A stretch of 64,000 nt of DNA, taken from positions 372,001-436,000 of the forward strand of contig NZ_UGHR01000004.1 of the NCBI RefSeq assembly GCF_900451195.1, written 5' to 3'. The translations under genes and the position numbers were made by a program. The first letter of the stretch is position 1. Each line of letters starts with the position of its first letter. The DNA is from Iodobacter fluviatilis. Lineage in GTDB: Bacteria > Pseudomonadota > Gammaproteobacteria > Burkholderiales > Chitinibacteraceae. The notes below the pieces were generated by a model. The model worked only from the letters and a program-made list of their open reading frames with translations, did no database searches and was not told the origin of the DNA. Of the stretch, positions 54,385 through 63,901 are shown piece by piece.

Positions 54385-56400
54385 TCAATTCCCAAACACC
54401 TGATCTTTCAACATTTTTAGCTGATCGCGTAATTGGGCCGCTTTTTCGAATTCCAAGTTTTTAGCGGCTTCGATCATTTCTTTTTCGAGGCGTTTTAATT
54501 CTTTGGCTAGGGATTTTTCGTCAAACTCATTGAGCATTTTTTGCCGCTTCATTTCTAATCGGGCGGCTACGGCGGCTTCTTCGTTATATACGCCGTCGAT
54601 AATATCCTTGATGCGTTTGACTACGCTGCGTGGTGTAATGCCATTAGCCAGATTAAATGCAGTTTGTTTGGCGCGGCGGCGCTCGGTTTCATCGATGGCT
54701 TTTTTCATCGAATTGGTAATCCGGTCGGCGTAGAGAATCGCTTTACCATTTAAATTACGCGCTGCGCGGCCAATGGTTTGAATTAAGCTGCGCTCTGATC
54801 TTAAAAAGCCTTCTTTATCCGCGTCTAAAATCGCCACCAAGGATACCTCGGGGATATCTAGGCCTTCGCGTAATAAGTTAATCCCGATCAGCACATCAAA
54901 TACGCCAAGGCGCAAATCGCGCAGGATTTCTACGCGCTCTACGGTATCAATATCCGAGTGCAAATAGCGCACTTTCACCCCGTGCTCGTTCAGATAATCT
55001 GTTAGCTGCTCGCTCATGCGCTTGGTCAGCGTGGTGACCAGTACCCGCTCGCCAATCTCAGTGCGTAGCTTGATTTCAGAGAGTAAATCATCGACCTGAG
55101 TGCCGACTGGTCGTACTTCAATAATCGGGTCAACGAGGCCAGTGGGGCGCACCACTTGCTCCACAATCTGCCCCTGATGCTTGGCTTCGTAATCTGATGG
55201 CGTAGCCGAGACAAACACCGTTTGCGGCATCAGCTGCTCGAATTCTTCAAATTTAAGCGGGCGGTTGTCCAGTGCAGAGGGCATACGGAAACCATAATCG
55301 ACCAGATTTTCTTTGCGTGACCGATCGCCCTTATACATCGCGCCAATTTGCGGAATGGTGACGTGGCTTTCGTCGATAATCATGATTGAATTGGGCGGCA
55401 TATAGTTAATCAGCGTCGGCGGGGCCGAGCCTGCAGGCTTGCCAGAGAAATGCCGTGAGTAGTTTTCAATGCCCTTACAAAAGCCCATCTCAATTAGCAT
55501 TTCTAGATCAAAACGGGTGCGCTGCTCTAGGCGCTGTGCCTCGACGAGTTTGTGTTCTTTGTAATAAAACGCCAGCCGGTCAGTCAGCTCCGCCTTGATG
55601 GTCTCGATGGCTTCCAACACCTTTTCGCGCGGTGTAACGTAATGGCTGCTGGGGAAAACCGTAAAGCGGCCCACGCGCTGCTTGATATGGCCTGTAAGCG
55701 GATCGAATAATTGCAGTGTTTCTAATTCATCATCAAATAAATTCACCCGCAGCGCCAATTCGGCCGATTCGGCAGGGAAGATATCAATCACATCGCCACG
55801 CACCCGAAAACAGCCACGGCTAAAATCGGTGTCGTTTCTATCGTATTGCATGGCGGTTAGGCGTTTGATCATATCGCGCTGGGCAACGCGCTCGCCTTCT
55901 TTCAGATGCAAAATCATCTGGTGGTAAGAGCTGGGATCGCCAATCCCGTAAATCGCGCTGACGGTGGCCACAATAATACAATCCGGCCGCTCTAAAATCG
56001 CCTTGGTGGCCGACAGCCGCATTTGCTCGATATGCTCATTAATGGCCGAATCTTTTTCGATAAATAAATCGCGGCTGGGCACATAGGCTTCGGGCTGGTA
56101 GTAATCGTAGTAAGACACAAAGTATTCAACCGCATTTTGCGGAAAGAATTCGCGCATCTCCGAGTAAAGCTGCGCCGCCAGCGTCTTATTCGGCGCCATC
56201 AAAATAGCTGGCCGCCCCGATTGGGCAATCACATTCGCCATCGTATAAGTCTTACCCGAGCCTGTTACCCCAAGTAGGGTTTGATACTGCAAACCATCTT
56301 CCAGCCCTTCAAGCAGCTGAGCAATGGCCGTTGGCTGATCGCCAGCAGGCGGAAAAGGCTGAAACAGGCGATAGGGGCTGCCGGGGTAATCGACAAACAT
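54385..56400 (-). CDS. uvrB: excinuclease ABC subunit B
   Basis: The 671-residue nucleotide-excision repair protein has Walker [15 protein letters not shown] (near residue 42-55), the damage-probing beta-hairpin [18 protein letters not shown], the helicase motif QTIGRAARN and a C-terminal UVR domain that binds UvrC. ATG 56400 has AGGATC upstream and is preferred to TTG 56406. I saw no clear CTGT-N8-ACAG LexA box in front of it. Confidence 0.97.
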   Translation of the reverse strand: MFVDYPGSPYRLFQPFPPAGDQPTAIAQLLEGLEDGLQYQTLLGVTGSGKTYTMANVIAQSGRPAILMAPNKTLAAQLYSEMREFFPQNAVEYFVSYYDYYQPEAYVPSRDLFIEKDSAINEHIEQMRLSATKAILERPDCIIVATVSAIYGIGDPSSYHQMILHLKEGERVAQRDMIKRLTAMQYDRNDTDFSRGCFRVRGDVIDIFPAESAELALRVNLFDDELETLQLFDPLTGHIKQRVGRFTVFPSSHYVTPREKVLEAIETIKAELTDRLAFYYKEHKLVEAQRLEQRTRFDLEMLIEMGFCKGIENYSRHFSGKPAGSAPPTLINYMPPNSIMIIDESHVTIPQIGAMYKGDRSRKENLVDYGFRMPSALDNRPLKFEEFEQLMPQTVFVSATPSDYEAKHQGQIVEQVVRPTGLVDPIIEVRPVGTQVDDLLSEIKLRTEIGERVLVTTLTKRMSEQLTDYLNEHGVKVRYLHSDIDTVERVEILRDLRLGVFDVLIGINLLREGLDIPEVSLVAILDADKEGFLRSERSLIQTIGRAARNLNGKAILYADRITNSMKKAIDETERRRAKQTAFNLANGITPRSVVKRIKDIIDGVYNEEAAVAARLEMKRQKMLNEFDEKSLAKELKRLEKEMIEAAKNLEFEKAAQLRDQLKMLKDQVFGN

Positions 56401-56734
56401 GGGCAAGATCCTGTGTTGACGAGGCGAAGTAGGCTTATTCTACCGAATAGAACGCTCGTCCGCTTTAATGGTTTGAGGGTTGTGTGGAGTGGATCGTTGG
56501 CCGTGCAAGTAATGGAGTCGATTACGGGCAGCACCTAGATGTATTTATTTGGTGTTCAGGTTGAGGTGTAAATGTAGTTGTTTGTTTTAGTAACTTTTAT
56601 TTAACGTGTAACTAGTGTCAAGCTGACGTAAAGTTTTGCGTAAATTATAGATGCTGATTTTTGTTGCCAAGCTTAGTGCTTGTTAGCTCTATAAAGGGGC
56701 ATTCCATACTGTGGGGCAAAGATGGTGATTTTTT
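56401..56734. other. uvrB / DUF6404 divergent intergenic region
   Basis: About 340 bases, AT-rich towards the plus-strand gene. A short dyad TATTC-TACC-GAATA lies about 40 bases upstream of uvrB. No gene and no convincing promoter or SOS box were found by eye. Confidence 0.4.
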
Positions 56735-56748
56735 AAGAGGAAGTACCC

Positions 56749-57132
56749 GTGAAGACTGCGGATCTTATTTATGAAGCTAAGTTCAGAAGAGCTACTGAAG
56801 TTCTGGATTCCACTGGAATATGGAAATCTAACTACATGCCGCCAGCCACCAGATTACTGCGGCGTATAGGTTTTAGTGTTCGGCCCCCGCATTTCGCAAG
56901 TTTTGTAAAAACGGCTATTTCATGTGCGGCTTATTTCAGTGCGGTATGGGGGCTATTAATGTGGCTACTCGTTTGGTCAAGTCAGGGTATGTTTTGGGGG
57001 GATGTAGTCACCAGAGCTATATTGGCGGGCATGTTTTTTGGTGTTGCAATGGCTGCTTACTATGCTTATGGGCGTATGAAGTACAAGCTGCCATCTTGGG
57101 AAAACTTGCTGCATAGTGATAATGAAGCCTGA
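56749..57132 (+). CDS. DUF6404-like small membrane protein
   Basis: The 127-residue protein has an amphipathic N-terminal part (KATEVLDSTGIWKSNYMPP-like region, then LLRRIGFSVRPPHF). Two membrane helices follow, at about 56-77 and 84-103, with a short charged tail. This fits the DUF6404 family, of unknown function. The start is GTG 56749, with AAGAGGA at 56735-56741. It is followed nine bases later by a hairpin that is the beginning of a direct repeat. Confidence 0.75.
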   Translation: MKTADLIYEAKFRRATEVLDSTGIWKSNYMPPATRLLRRIGFSVRPPHFASFVKTAISCAAYFSAVWGLLMWLLVWSSQGMFWGDVVTRAILAGMFFGVAMAAYYAYGRMKYKLPSWENLLHSDNEA

Positions 57133-57140
57133 ATTTTAGC

Positions 57141-57221
57141 TTGGGCTAAAGCGTTATTAGCCCAACATTTGTATTTACGGAGATGCGCCGGGCAGATAAA
57201 ACATGTTCAAGCAACTTGCTA
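57141..57221. repeat. direct repeat A behind the DUF6404-like gene
   Basis: It begins TTGGGCTAAAGC and ends ACTTGCTA. It shares GGAG..GCGC.GGGCAGATAAAACA with repeat B at 57734-57792, which lacks about 22 internal bases. Inside A, TTGGGCTAA (57141-57149) and TTAGCCCAA (57157-57165) form a perfect 9-bp hairpin. Together the repeats frame the GFA gene. Confidence 0.7.
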
Positions 57222-57274
57222 TCGTGCTCGCTTCTTAGTTTCACCTTAAGCGCAGAATCAGCAGAGAGTTAAAT

Positions 57275-57688
57275 ATGAATTCAAAATACACAGGGCAGTG
57301 CCTTTGTGGCGAAATCCGCTATTCAGTTGATGTTGAACCATTATTTGCTGGAAACTGTCACTGCAAAGACTGCCAAAGAAGCTCGGGGAGCGCTTATATC
57401 CCTGCCATGCTTTTCCCTGAAAAAAATGTGCTTGTTTCTGGTGAGGCAAAATATTTTGAGTCAACGGCGGATAGCGGAGGTACGCATAAAAGAGGGTTCT
57501 GCCCGAATTGTGGCGCTCAATTGTTCGCAAAATTCAGCAATCTTCCCGGTATGCTGGGCATAAAAGCGGGCACCTTAAACGACGCATCGCACTACGTGCC
57601 AAAGTTAGATTTCTATGTGGCAGGCGCCGCAACCTGGGATTTTATGGATGCCCAACTCCCCAAAAAACAAGGTTCCCCTCAAGGATAA
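57275..57688 (+). CDS. GFA-family (CENP-V/Mss4-like) zinc protein
   Basis: The 137-residue protein has the zinc ligands of the GFA family: CLCGEIRY, NCHCKDCQRSSG and FCPNCGAQLF. GMLGIKAGTLNDAS is the usual end motif. Some members were linked to the glutathione-formaldehyde adduct, but most have no proven activity. The ATG follows GAGAGTTAAAT directly. It is flanked on both sides by copies of the same direct repeat, which hints that it was acquired as a unit. Confidence 0.92.
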   Translation: MNSKYTGQCLCGEIRYSVDVEPLFAGNCHCKDCQRSSGSAYIPAMLFPEKNVLVSGEAKYFESTADSGGTHKRGFCPNCGAQLFAKFSNLPGMLGIKAGTLNDASHYVPKLDFYVAGAATWDFMDAQLPKKQGSPQG

Positions 57689-57733
57689 AGGGCATTCTCA
57701 TAACAAGGTGTTTAACGGGGGCAGTACGGTGGA

Positions 57734-57792
57734 TTGGGCTAAAGCTTTATCGGAGGCGCTGGGCAGATAAAACACGCCCAATTTACTTGCTA
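57734..57792. repeat. direct repeat B behind the GFA gene
   Basis: Shorter copy of repeat A: TTGGGCTAAAGC at 57734-57745, GGAGGCGCTGGGCAGATAAA in the middle, and ACTTGCTA at 57785-57792. It lies 46 bases after the GFA stop codon. Confidence 0.7.
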
Positions 57793-58237
57793 ACTAAAGT
57801 CAGAAAGATCTTTTTAGTGCCTTCGGCACGTTGATTTAGGAGCGGTAGCCACCGCGGGGGCCTTCCTTTCTTGAACGGCCAAGAAACGAAGCCAAAGAAG
57901 GCCGCCCCACGAAACACGAAGGCCCCTGCGCTGCGGACAATCGAGTCGGCGGCGGGCGGGATTGGCTCGCTGCCTCGCTCCCTGGCCGAAACCCCGCCCC
58001 GCTTGTTCCTCACTACGGCGTGTTTCAAGGGGACTTTAAAGCCCTATGCGAAGAGTGTGGTTATTGTGCCTTTCCGCTACTTGCTAATAAAAAAGGCATG
58101 TTTCTTAAGCCTTGGCTTTCCCCCGTAACACCTCTGTTCCCCGCGCCCTCCGTACTTCAAGGCTCAGGTTTTTTTACTTCGCTGAATCCTTGCGTTAAGG
58201 TGTCGCCATTGTTGAATCATGTATAGAAGCACACCCA
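57793..58237. other. non-coding patch with a GC-rich core
   Basis: About 445 bases without a convincing gene. A small GTGCC-TTC-GGCAC hairpin is at 57817-57829. From about 57835 to 58020 the DNA is much richer in G+C than its neighbours, and an 85-codon frame there (57871-58128) has no recognisable domain. It looks like a remnant of a repeated or foreign element. Confidence 0.4.
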
Positions 58238-59281
58238 ATGATAAATACCCCCCATTACTGCGAACTGAACGTCGGGCATCGTGCTGCGGCGGCCACAAAT
58301 GTGCGCGATATTGTCAGCGTGGCGATTGGTCATCGCAGCGATGAAGCGGCCTTAATTGTTTACGATGTTGAATGCCCTTTGGCGCAGGTGTTGGCCGATA
58401 GCTATCGCTTAGCTTTGCCAAGCGCGCAGGTGATTGAAATCAGCAGCGTGGATAATGATGCGGTGATGGCGGCGTTTCATGCTCAGCCAGCTGGGGCTTT
58501 GGTGGTGCTGATTCAATCGACGCATTTTCGCCTCGATGCCTATCGTTTGCGGGTGCAGTTGTTTAATCAAGAGCTAAAAGTCATCGAGCACGTGCATTTG
58601 GCGCGCATGGTGGCGGATGAAGCGCCTTTGTATATTGAAGCGCTGGCTTACGATGCGGCATATTATCGCGGTACAGGTAGTGCCTTGCAGGCGCGGATTA
58701 ATGCGGCCCCGCACGCGCGCGTTACCAGCGGTGATGGCCATGTGCTGACTTACGCAGGCCCACTGGAAGGCGCTAAGCTAAATGTGGGCGATTACCGCCA
58801 AATGAAGCATATTGGTGGGCAGTTTCCGATTGGCGAAGTGTTTACCGAGGCGCGTGATTTAACGCAGCTAAGCGGCCGTGCTGATATTTTTGTGTTTGGA
58901 GATACCAGCTTTCACTGCAATTTTCCGGCCCTGCCGATCACTCTGATTGTTGAGCAGGGCTGTGTGATTGGAGTGGAAAACAGCACGCCGTATTTTGATG
59001 AAGTGCTGGCCAAAATCCGCGCAGTGGAAGGCGAAGTGTGGGTGCGTGAGCTGGGCCTAGGCCTAAATCGTGCATTCAGCCGCGAGCGTACCGTAAGCGA
59101 TATCGGCACCTTTGAGCGGCTGTGTGGCGTTCATTTATCGTTGGGCGCTAAGCACGGCAGCTACAACAAGCCACAATTTAAACGCAAAGACACGCGTTTT
59201 CATATCGATGTATTTGTCGCTACCACTGGCGTGTATTTAGGCGATGAAAATGTTTATATCGATGGGCAATGGCGGGTGTGA
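58238..59281 (+). CDS. M29-like aminopeptidase family protein
   Basis: The 347-residue cytoplasmic protein resembles aminopeptidase T/M29 metallopeptidases in its C-terminal half: QFPIGEVFTEARDL (possible metal Glu), ELGLGLNRAF, TFERLCGVHLSLG with the E..G.H order, FHIDVFV (His and Asp), and an end motif YIDGQWRV. The N-terminal half is a Rossmann-like alpha/beta region, also typical. The likely role is removal of N-terminal residues from peptides, by family only. The ATG is not preceded by a strong ribosome site. Confidence 0.65.
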   Translation: MINTPHYCELNVGHRAAAATNVRDIVSVAIGHRSDEAALIVYDVECPLAQVLADSYRLALPSAQVIEISSVDNDAVMAAFHAQPAGALVVLIQSTHFRLDAYRLRVQLFNQELKVIEHVHLARMVADEAPLYIEALAYDAAYYRGTGSALQARINAAPHARVTSGDGHVLTYAGPLEGAKLNVGDYRQMKHIGGQFPIGEVFTEARDLTQLSGRADIFVFGDTSFHCNFPALPITLIVEQGCVIGVENSTPYFDEVLAKIRAVEGEVWVRELGLGLNRAFSRERTVSDIGTFERLCGVHLSLGAKHGSYNKPQFKRKDTRFHIDVFVATTGVYLGDENVYIDGQWRV

Positions 59282-59383
59282 TAAAAACTAAAGGGGCTAG
59301 GCTTCCTTTAAATATTAATAATTAAAGAACGTCAGCTATTTGATACGCTTTATAAGCGAAGATATACGGGCTTGTATATGTGC

Positions 59384-59412
59384 TTGACATTGTGCTGAGC
59401 AAAATTTAGTCT
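59384..59412 (+). promoter_or_regulatory. candidate promoter of the secreted-protein gene
   Basis: A perfect TTGACA (59384-59389) is followed after 17 bases by TAGTCT (59407-59412), a weak -10 box. It is 43 bases before the ATG at 59455. Confidence 0.45.
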
Positions 59413-59454
59413 ACATTAGAATTTGCTAATTTAAAATTGTAAGGTAGATAATTA

Positions 59455-60048
59455 ATGAATAAATTATTGCTTGGTGTTTTGGTGGCTTTAGCTTTTGTTT
59501 CATCACATGCAGAAGAGACTGTGGCTAAAACGGATACAACGGCTAAAAGCCGGATTAGAGTTTTTGGCCAAAATGGTGCTGGGGCAAGGGTATATCCAGG
59601 ATTGAGCTGCGTGAAATCTGTATGGAGTAGCGACGGAATTCTTGTTTCCGGCGGAATGGGCCAAGCATTTTCATCTTTTGTTGGTATGGCTTCTAATATC
59701 AGCCTTGGCATGGCCGAAACAGACAGCAGTCGTAACTTAAGCAGCAAGGATGGTATTTTATCTAAAGCGTATTATCAGGAGCATGAAATTGCAGCGGGGC
59801 AACCTGCAAGTGTGGCATTAAGTTATAACGATGTAAGTTCGTTTTATATTGCAAATGGTGTGTCGTATAGCACGGTTGGCCGCCGATGCGGTGGTAATGT
59901 CACATTCACCCCGCAAGCCGGAATGGATTACGAGGCTGGCTTTGCCTGGTCGGGTAAAAAATGCAGCATCGTCATTAACCAGATTTTGAGCAAAGATGGG
60001 AATGTTGAATTACATCCTGTTCCCGTAGCAGAGGCTCCATCTTGCTAG
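59455..60048 (+). CDS. secreted protein of unknown function
   Basis: The 197-residue protein has a clear signal peptide (MNKLLLGVLVALAFVSSHA, cut before EET). The mature part has four cysteines, in LSCVKS, RRCGG, KKCSI and at the C-terminal end, which could form two disulfides, and many beta-type stretches (SRIRVFGQNGAGARVYPG, SFYIANGVSYSTVG). I do not recognise the family. It has its own candidate promoter and terminator, so it is an independent single gene. Confidence 0.8.
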   Translation: MNKLLLGVLVALAFVSSHAEETVAKTDTTAKSRIRVFGQNGAGARVYPGLSCVKSVWSSDGILVSGGMGQAFSSFVGMASNISLGMAETDSSRNLSSKDGILSKAYYQEHEIAAGQPASVALSYNDVSSFYIANGVSYSTVGRRCGGNVTFTPQAGMDYEAGFAWSGKKCSIVINQILSKDGNVELHPVPVAEAPSC

Positions 60049-60092
60049 TTGCAGATTTTAATTTTTAGAAACACGCAGTATCTTGGGTAAAC

Positions 60093-60122
60093 AAGCCGCC
60101 ATCGCTGATATGGTGGCTTTTT
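60093..60122 (+). terminator. terminator of the secreted-protein gene
   Basis: AAGCCGCCAT (60093-60102) pairs with ATGGTGGCTT (60110-60119), with one G-T pair and a 7-base loop, followed by TTT and an AT-rich tail. Confidence 0.8.
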
Positions 60123-60297
60123 ATTTTTTAAACCCAATTGGTCCAATATGACTGTAATTGCGCATTAGCAGTTAAACAGCCACAGAGAGTGGTGTGAAAA
60201 GAACGAATGCTTAATTTTGAGTGAATAGATTAAGTACAAGCTATTATGTTTTTGGATTTATCTTGGCCATATTCTCAGTAATCTGCTTATTTAATTG

Positions 60298-60330
60298 TTA
60301 AAAAAAAAGCCCCGGCCATAGCCGGGGCAT
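60298..60330 (-). terminator. terminator of acs
   Basis: GCCCCGGC (60309-60316) and GCCGGGGC (60321-60328) form a perfect 8-bp GC stem with a 4-base loop. On the minus strand it is followed by a run of about ten T's. It lies 36 bases past the acs stop. Confidence 0.92.
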
Positions 60331-60365
60331 CAAAAGCTGCCGTGACGCAGTATTTTTTATTGCTG

Positions 60366-62336
60366 TTACAGTGCGCTGTGGCGCAGTTGTTCCAGAATCG
60401 CTGGGTTTTCTAGCGTAGAAATATCCTGAGTGATTTCTTCACCCTTGGCGATATTCCTCAGTAGGCGGCGCATGATTTTGCCTGAGCGTGTTTTAGGCAG
60501 ATTGTCGCCAAAGCGGATTTCATCCGGCTGAGCAATTTTGCCGATCTCGTGGGCTACCCATTCGCGCAGCTGTTTGGCAATGGCTTTGCCTGCCTCGCCT
60601 TCCGGGCGCTCGCCTTTGAGCACCACAAAGGCCACTACGGATTCGCCCTTGATATCGTGCGGCTTGCCAACAACCGCAGCTTCTGCCACCAGCGGATTGG
60701 CGGCCAGTGCCGATTCAATTTCCATGGTGCCAAGGCGGTGGCCGGATACGTTTAGCACGTCGTCGATGCGGCCCATAATCCAGATATAGCCATGCTCGTC
60801 GTAATGCGCCGAATCACCAGCAAGGTAAAATTTGCCGTTAAATTCATCCGGGAAGTAGGTGCTCTTAAAGCGCGCTGCATCGTTGTAAATGGTGCGAACC
60901 AAGGATGGGAAGGGGCGAGTAATCACCAGCGATCCACCTTTGCCTGGCTCTACCGGCGCGCCGGATTCATCCACAATCGCCGTCATAATACCCGGCAGTG
61001 GCAGCGTGCAAGAGCCCGGTTTGGTTGCCACTGCGCCTGGCAATGGGGCTACCATATTAGAGCCGGTTTCGGTCTGCCACCAAGTATCCACGATTGGGCA
61101 ACGGCCGCCGCCGATGGTCTCGTGATACCACATCCACGCATCAGGATTAATCGGCTCACCCACCGTGCCCAGAAGGCGCAGGCTGGATAAATCGTATTGC
61201 TTAGGCAGATCGCCACCCAGTTTAATCAAGGAGCGGATGGCGGTTGGCGCGGTGTAAAAGGTGGTGACTTGGTGTTTTTCAATCATTGCCCAGAAGCGGC
61301 CAGCGTCTGGGTAAGTGGGCACGCCTTCAAATACCACTTGCGTGGCACCAATACCCAGCGGGCCGTAAGCAATATAGCTGTGGCCGGTAATCCAGCCCAC
61401 ATCGGCCGTGCACCAGTACACATCGTCTTCTTTGTAATCGAATACCCATTTCATCGATACTTGCGTGCCAAGGAAATAGCCTGCGCTTGAATGCTGAATG
61501 CCCTTAGGCTTGCCTGTGGAGCCGGAGGTATACAGCACAAAGAGTGGATCTTCGGCATTCATCCATTCTGGCTCGCATACATCAGGCAGGCCTTTAACCA
61601 GCTGATGCCACCAGACATTATTGCTCTCGCTCCAGTGATCCGGCTTAGTGCCGGTGCGTTGGAACACAATCACTTTTTCGACTGATTCGCAGTTGCCAAT
61701 GCCCAGCGCTTCGTCTGTCATGGCTTTTAGTGGTGTGGCTTTGCCGCCGCGTACCGATTCATTGGCGGTAATCACGATCTTGGCCGTGGCATCTTGAATG
61801 CGATCGCGCAATGCGCCCGCAGAGAAGCCGCCAAATACCACCGAGTGAATCGCGCCGATACGAGCGCAGGCCTGCATGGCGATAATCGCTTCAACGGTGT
61901 GCGGCATGTAGATCACAACGCGGTCACCCTTCACCACGCCTAGGCTCTTCAGCCCATTGGCAAACTGGCAAACGCGGTGATACAGCTCGCGGTAAGTTAC
62001 GCGGGAGACTGAGCCATCGTCTGCTTCAAAAATAATTGCTACTTTATTCGCCTTGCTTTCAAGGTGACGATCTAAGCAGTTGTAGGACACATTCATTTCA
62101 CCGTCTTCAAACCACTTGAAGAATGGCGCATTGGATTCGTCCAATACCTTGGTAAAAGGCTTGCGCCAGCTGACTAACTCGCGCCCTAAATCGCCCCAAA
62201 AGCCTTGATAATCGCTATTGGCTTTCTCGCAAAGGGTGTGATAGCCCTCCATGCCGGATACATTTGCTTTAGTACGGAAATCGTCGGAAGGTGGAAACAG
62301 ACGGGTTTCCTTAAGTACGGAATCAATGCTGCTCAT
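60366..62336 (-). CDS. acs: acetyl-CoA synthetase
   Basis: The 656-residue ANL-family enzyme joins acetate, ATP and CoA through acetyl-AMP. It has the P-loop motif [27 protein letters not shown], the hinge [16 protein letters not shown] and the C-terminal [17 protein letters not shown], which carries the lysine that is acetylated in known regulation. The length is the usual one. It stands alone with its own terminator. Confidence 0.97.
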   Translation of the reverse strand: MSSIDSVLKETRLFPPSDDFRTKANVSGMEGYHTLCEKANSDYQGFWGDLGRELVSWRKPFTKVLDESNAPFFKWFEDGEMNVSYNCLDRHLESKANKVAIIFEADDGSVSRVTYRELYHRVCQFANGLKSLGVVKGDRVVIYMPHTVEAIIAMQACARIGAIHSVVFGGFSAGALRDRIQDATAKIVITANESVRGGKATPLKAMTDEALGIGNCESVEKVIVFQRTGTKPDHWSESNNVWWHQLVKGLPDVCEPEWMNAEDPLFVLYTSGSTGKPKGIQHSSAGYFLGTQVSMKWVFDYKEDDVYWCTADVGWITGHSYIAYGPLGIGATQVVFEGVPTYPDAGRFWAMIEKHQVTTFYTAPTAIRSLIKLGGDLPKQYDLSSLRLLGTVGEPINPDAWMWYHETIGGGRCPIVDTWWQTETGSNMVAPLPGAVATKPGSCTLPLPGIMTAIVDESGAPVEPGKGGSLVITRPFPSLVRTIYNDAARFKSTYFPDEFNGKFYLAGDSAHYDEHGYIWIMGRIDDVLNVSGHRLGTMEIESALAANPLVAEAAVVGKPHDIKGESVVAFVVLKGERPEGEAGKAIAKQLREWVAHEIGKIAQPDEIRFGDNLPKTRSGKIMRRLLRNIAKGEEITQDISTLENPAILEQLRHSAL

Positions 62337-62481
62337 ATGGGGCTTCCTTCTTGCAGAGATAGTCAGATAAATCGGATCAAACCCAGAGTATCAGTGGGGG
62401 CTGTCGCAAGGCCAATCGTGTTTTTTGATGGGGTGAATCAGAAAGGCTGATGTGAGGGGGTGTATGTGGATGGTGATATTT

Positions 62482-62546
62482 CGTAGGAGTGGCTTCAGCC
62501 GCGAAAGCCTTGTTAAAAGCCACTCGCGGTTGAAGCTACTCCTACG
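62482..62546. repeat. REP-like hairpin, GTAGGAGTGGCTTCAGCC type
   Basis: The 23-bp arms at 62482-62504 and 62524-62546 differ at only two positions when paired. They begin CGTAGGAGTGGCTTCAGCC and flank a 19-base loop. This resembles the GTAGGAGCGGCTTCAGCCGC repetitive extragenic palindromes common in Pseudomonas and Xanthomonas relatives. It lies in the gap between acs and the methyltransferase gene. Confidence 0.82.
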
Positions 62547-62581
62547 GTATTAGACCTTGAGCTAACAAGTACTTGTATTTA

Positions 62582-63376
62582 CTACTCTGCCCGCTCTGCA
62601 ATCAAGCTATAGCTGAGCGGTAAGCGGGCCTCGTTTTGCTCTAATGCGGCGTAGGTTACCGATATTTCATTGGGGTATTCGGCAAAGTGGCGCAATTGCA
62701 ATCCCTGCTGCAAGCAGCCGCCAATAATATCGGAGAGGGTATGAGGAAACCAATACGAGGGTGCGCTGCCTGTGCCTTGGGTATCAATATATTCAGGCAG
62801 CATTTCATCAATAAAAGGCTCTTTACGGAAATAAGAGCTGTCCATTGCATGAGGTGGAATGGGATTAAACATATCCAAAATAGGATGCTGCTCATAAATA
62901 AATAACTGCCCATTTGGCTTTAGCCATGAATGAATCAAAGCCAATAAACGTGGCAGATCGGGCATCCAGCCTAATACCCCAACCGTTATATAAACCAGAT
63001 CAAAAGAGCGTTGGAACTGATTTTCAAGATCAAAAACATTGCTGCAAATAAATTCAATATCCAGCTCGGCACATTGAGCCAGCACTTTTGCTTGTTCAAT
63101 AAATGCGTCAGAAATATCAATGCCCACACAGCGGCCAGCACCGGCGCGTTTTACGCTGCATAGCTCCTGGCCGCTATTGCAGCCAATTTGCAGTACGTCT
63201 TTGCCATTGAGTGGAAACCGAGTAAATAGCTCTTTTTCTACCACATCAAAGCTTGAGAATTCTGGGTTTTTTATGGTGCTAAGCAGCTCGCTAAAGCCTT
63301 CTTTCTTATTTATTTCGGCTGTTAAATTCCACATCGCCCGATTGACTTCTGTGTAGTTTGTTTTTTCTGTCATCAT
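62582..63376 (-). CDS. class I SAM-dependent methyltransferase
   Basis: The 264-residue cytoplasmic protein has motif I VLQIGCNSGQELCSV near residue 60-75, then VGIDISDAFIEQA and the FDLVYITVGVLGWMPDL motif IV region. FIYEQHPILDMF follows. It methylates an unknown small molecule or other substrate. Two in-frame ATGs (63376, 63373) are possible. Confidence 0.88.
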   Translation of the reverse strand: MMTEKTNYTEVNRAMWNLTAEINKKEGFSELLSTIKNPEFSSFDVVEKELFTRFPLNGKDVLQIGCNSGQELCSVKRAGAGRCVGIDISDAFIEQAKVLAQCAELDIEFICSNVFDLENQFQRSFDLVYITVGVLGWMPDLPRLLALIHSWLKPNGQLFIYEQHPILDMFNPIPPHAMDSSYFRKEPFIDEMLPEYIDTQGTGSAPSYWFPHTLSDIIGGCLQQGLQLRHFAEYPNEISVTYAALEQNEARLPLSYSLIAERAE

Positions 63377-63462
63377 TTTTCTTTAAATTTTTTGGAAGGG
63401 TTTAAAGTTTGTATCGGGTACACATTTTTCATTTTCCATATTTTTTTCATACGGAACCAGTT

Positions 63463-63900
63463 TTAGTTTCTAAGCTGCATATGCAAAATGGGGAATCGCT
63501 TGCCCATGCCATCAAGCTCAGAGCGACTGATGATTTTAAAACCCATGCGCTCATAGAAAATAATTGCCTGGGGGTTTTGTTCATTTACATCCACTTTGCT
63601 CGCTTGATGATGAGTAATAGCATGGCTTAAAAGCATTCTGCCAACGCCCTGGCCTCTATACTCGGGGGCGATAAACAACATCTCTATATTGCCTTCGCTC
63701 AAACCAATAAAACCGGTTATTTTTTGCTGATTATCTTTGGCGCATTGTAATAAGACTGCGGGAAAGAAATCACTCAGCATTTTTGATTTATAAAATTGAA
63801 TATCGTTTTCAGATAAAAAATCATGCGTAGCCCGCACCGATGATTCCCAAATGCTTAATAGCTCGGGGTATTCATTGGGGGTAGCCGCTAATATTTGCAT
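63463..63900 (-). CDS. GNAT-family N-acetyltransferase
   Basis: This protein of about 145 residues has the GNAT acetyl-CoA site IEMLFIAPEYRGQGVGRMLLSHAI and the late VNEQNPQAIIFYERMGFK, which resembles the YjaB/YhhY-like group. The substrate is unknown. ATG 63900 is preferred because GGAAA lies upstream; the frame to 63942 was rejected since it enters the preceding gene. One base separates its start from the stop of the next upstream gene, so they are co-transcribed. Confidence 0.88.
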   Translation of the reverse strand: MQILAATPNEYPELLSIWESSVRATHDFLSENDIQFYKSKMLSDFFPAVLLQCAKDNQQKITGFIGLSEGNIEMLFIAPEYRGQGVGRMLLSHAITHHQASKVDVNEQNPQAIIFYERMGFKIISRSELDGMGKRFPILHMQLRN

Positions 63901-63901
63901 A

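Noticed and set aside
56401..56560. LexA box in front of uvrB
   Set aside because: No CTGT-N8-ACAG pattern was found; the only dyad (TATTC/GAATA) does not fit.
57160..57274. A full attC site from GCCCAAC (57160) to GTTAAAT (57268)
   Set aside because: The two cores match the consensus, but the DNA between them does not fold into the expected stem; kept only as part of a cassette-like hypothesis.
57871..58128. 85-codon plus frame in the GC-rich patch
   Set aside because: No ribosome site and no family resemblance; frame openness is expected in GC-rich DNA.
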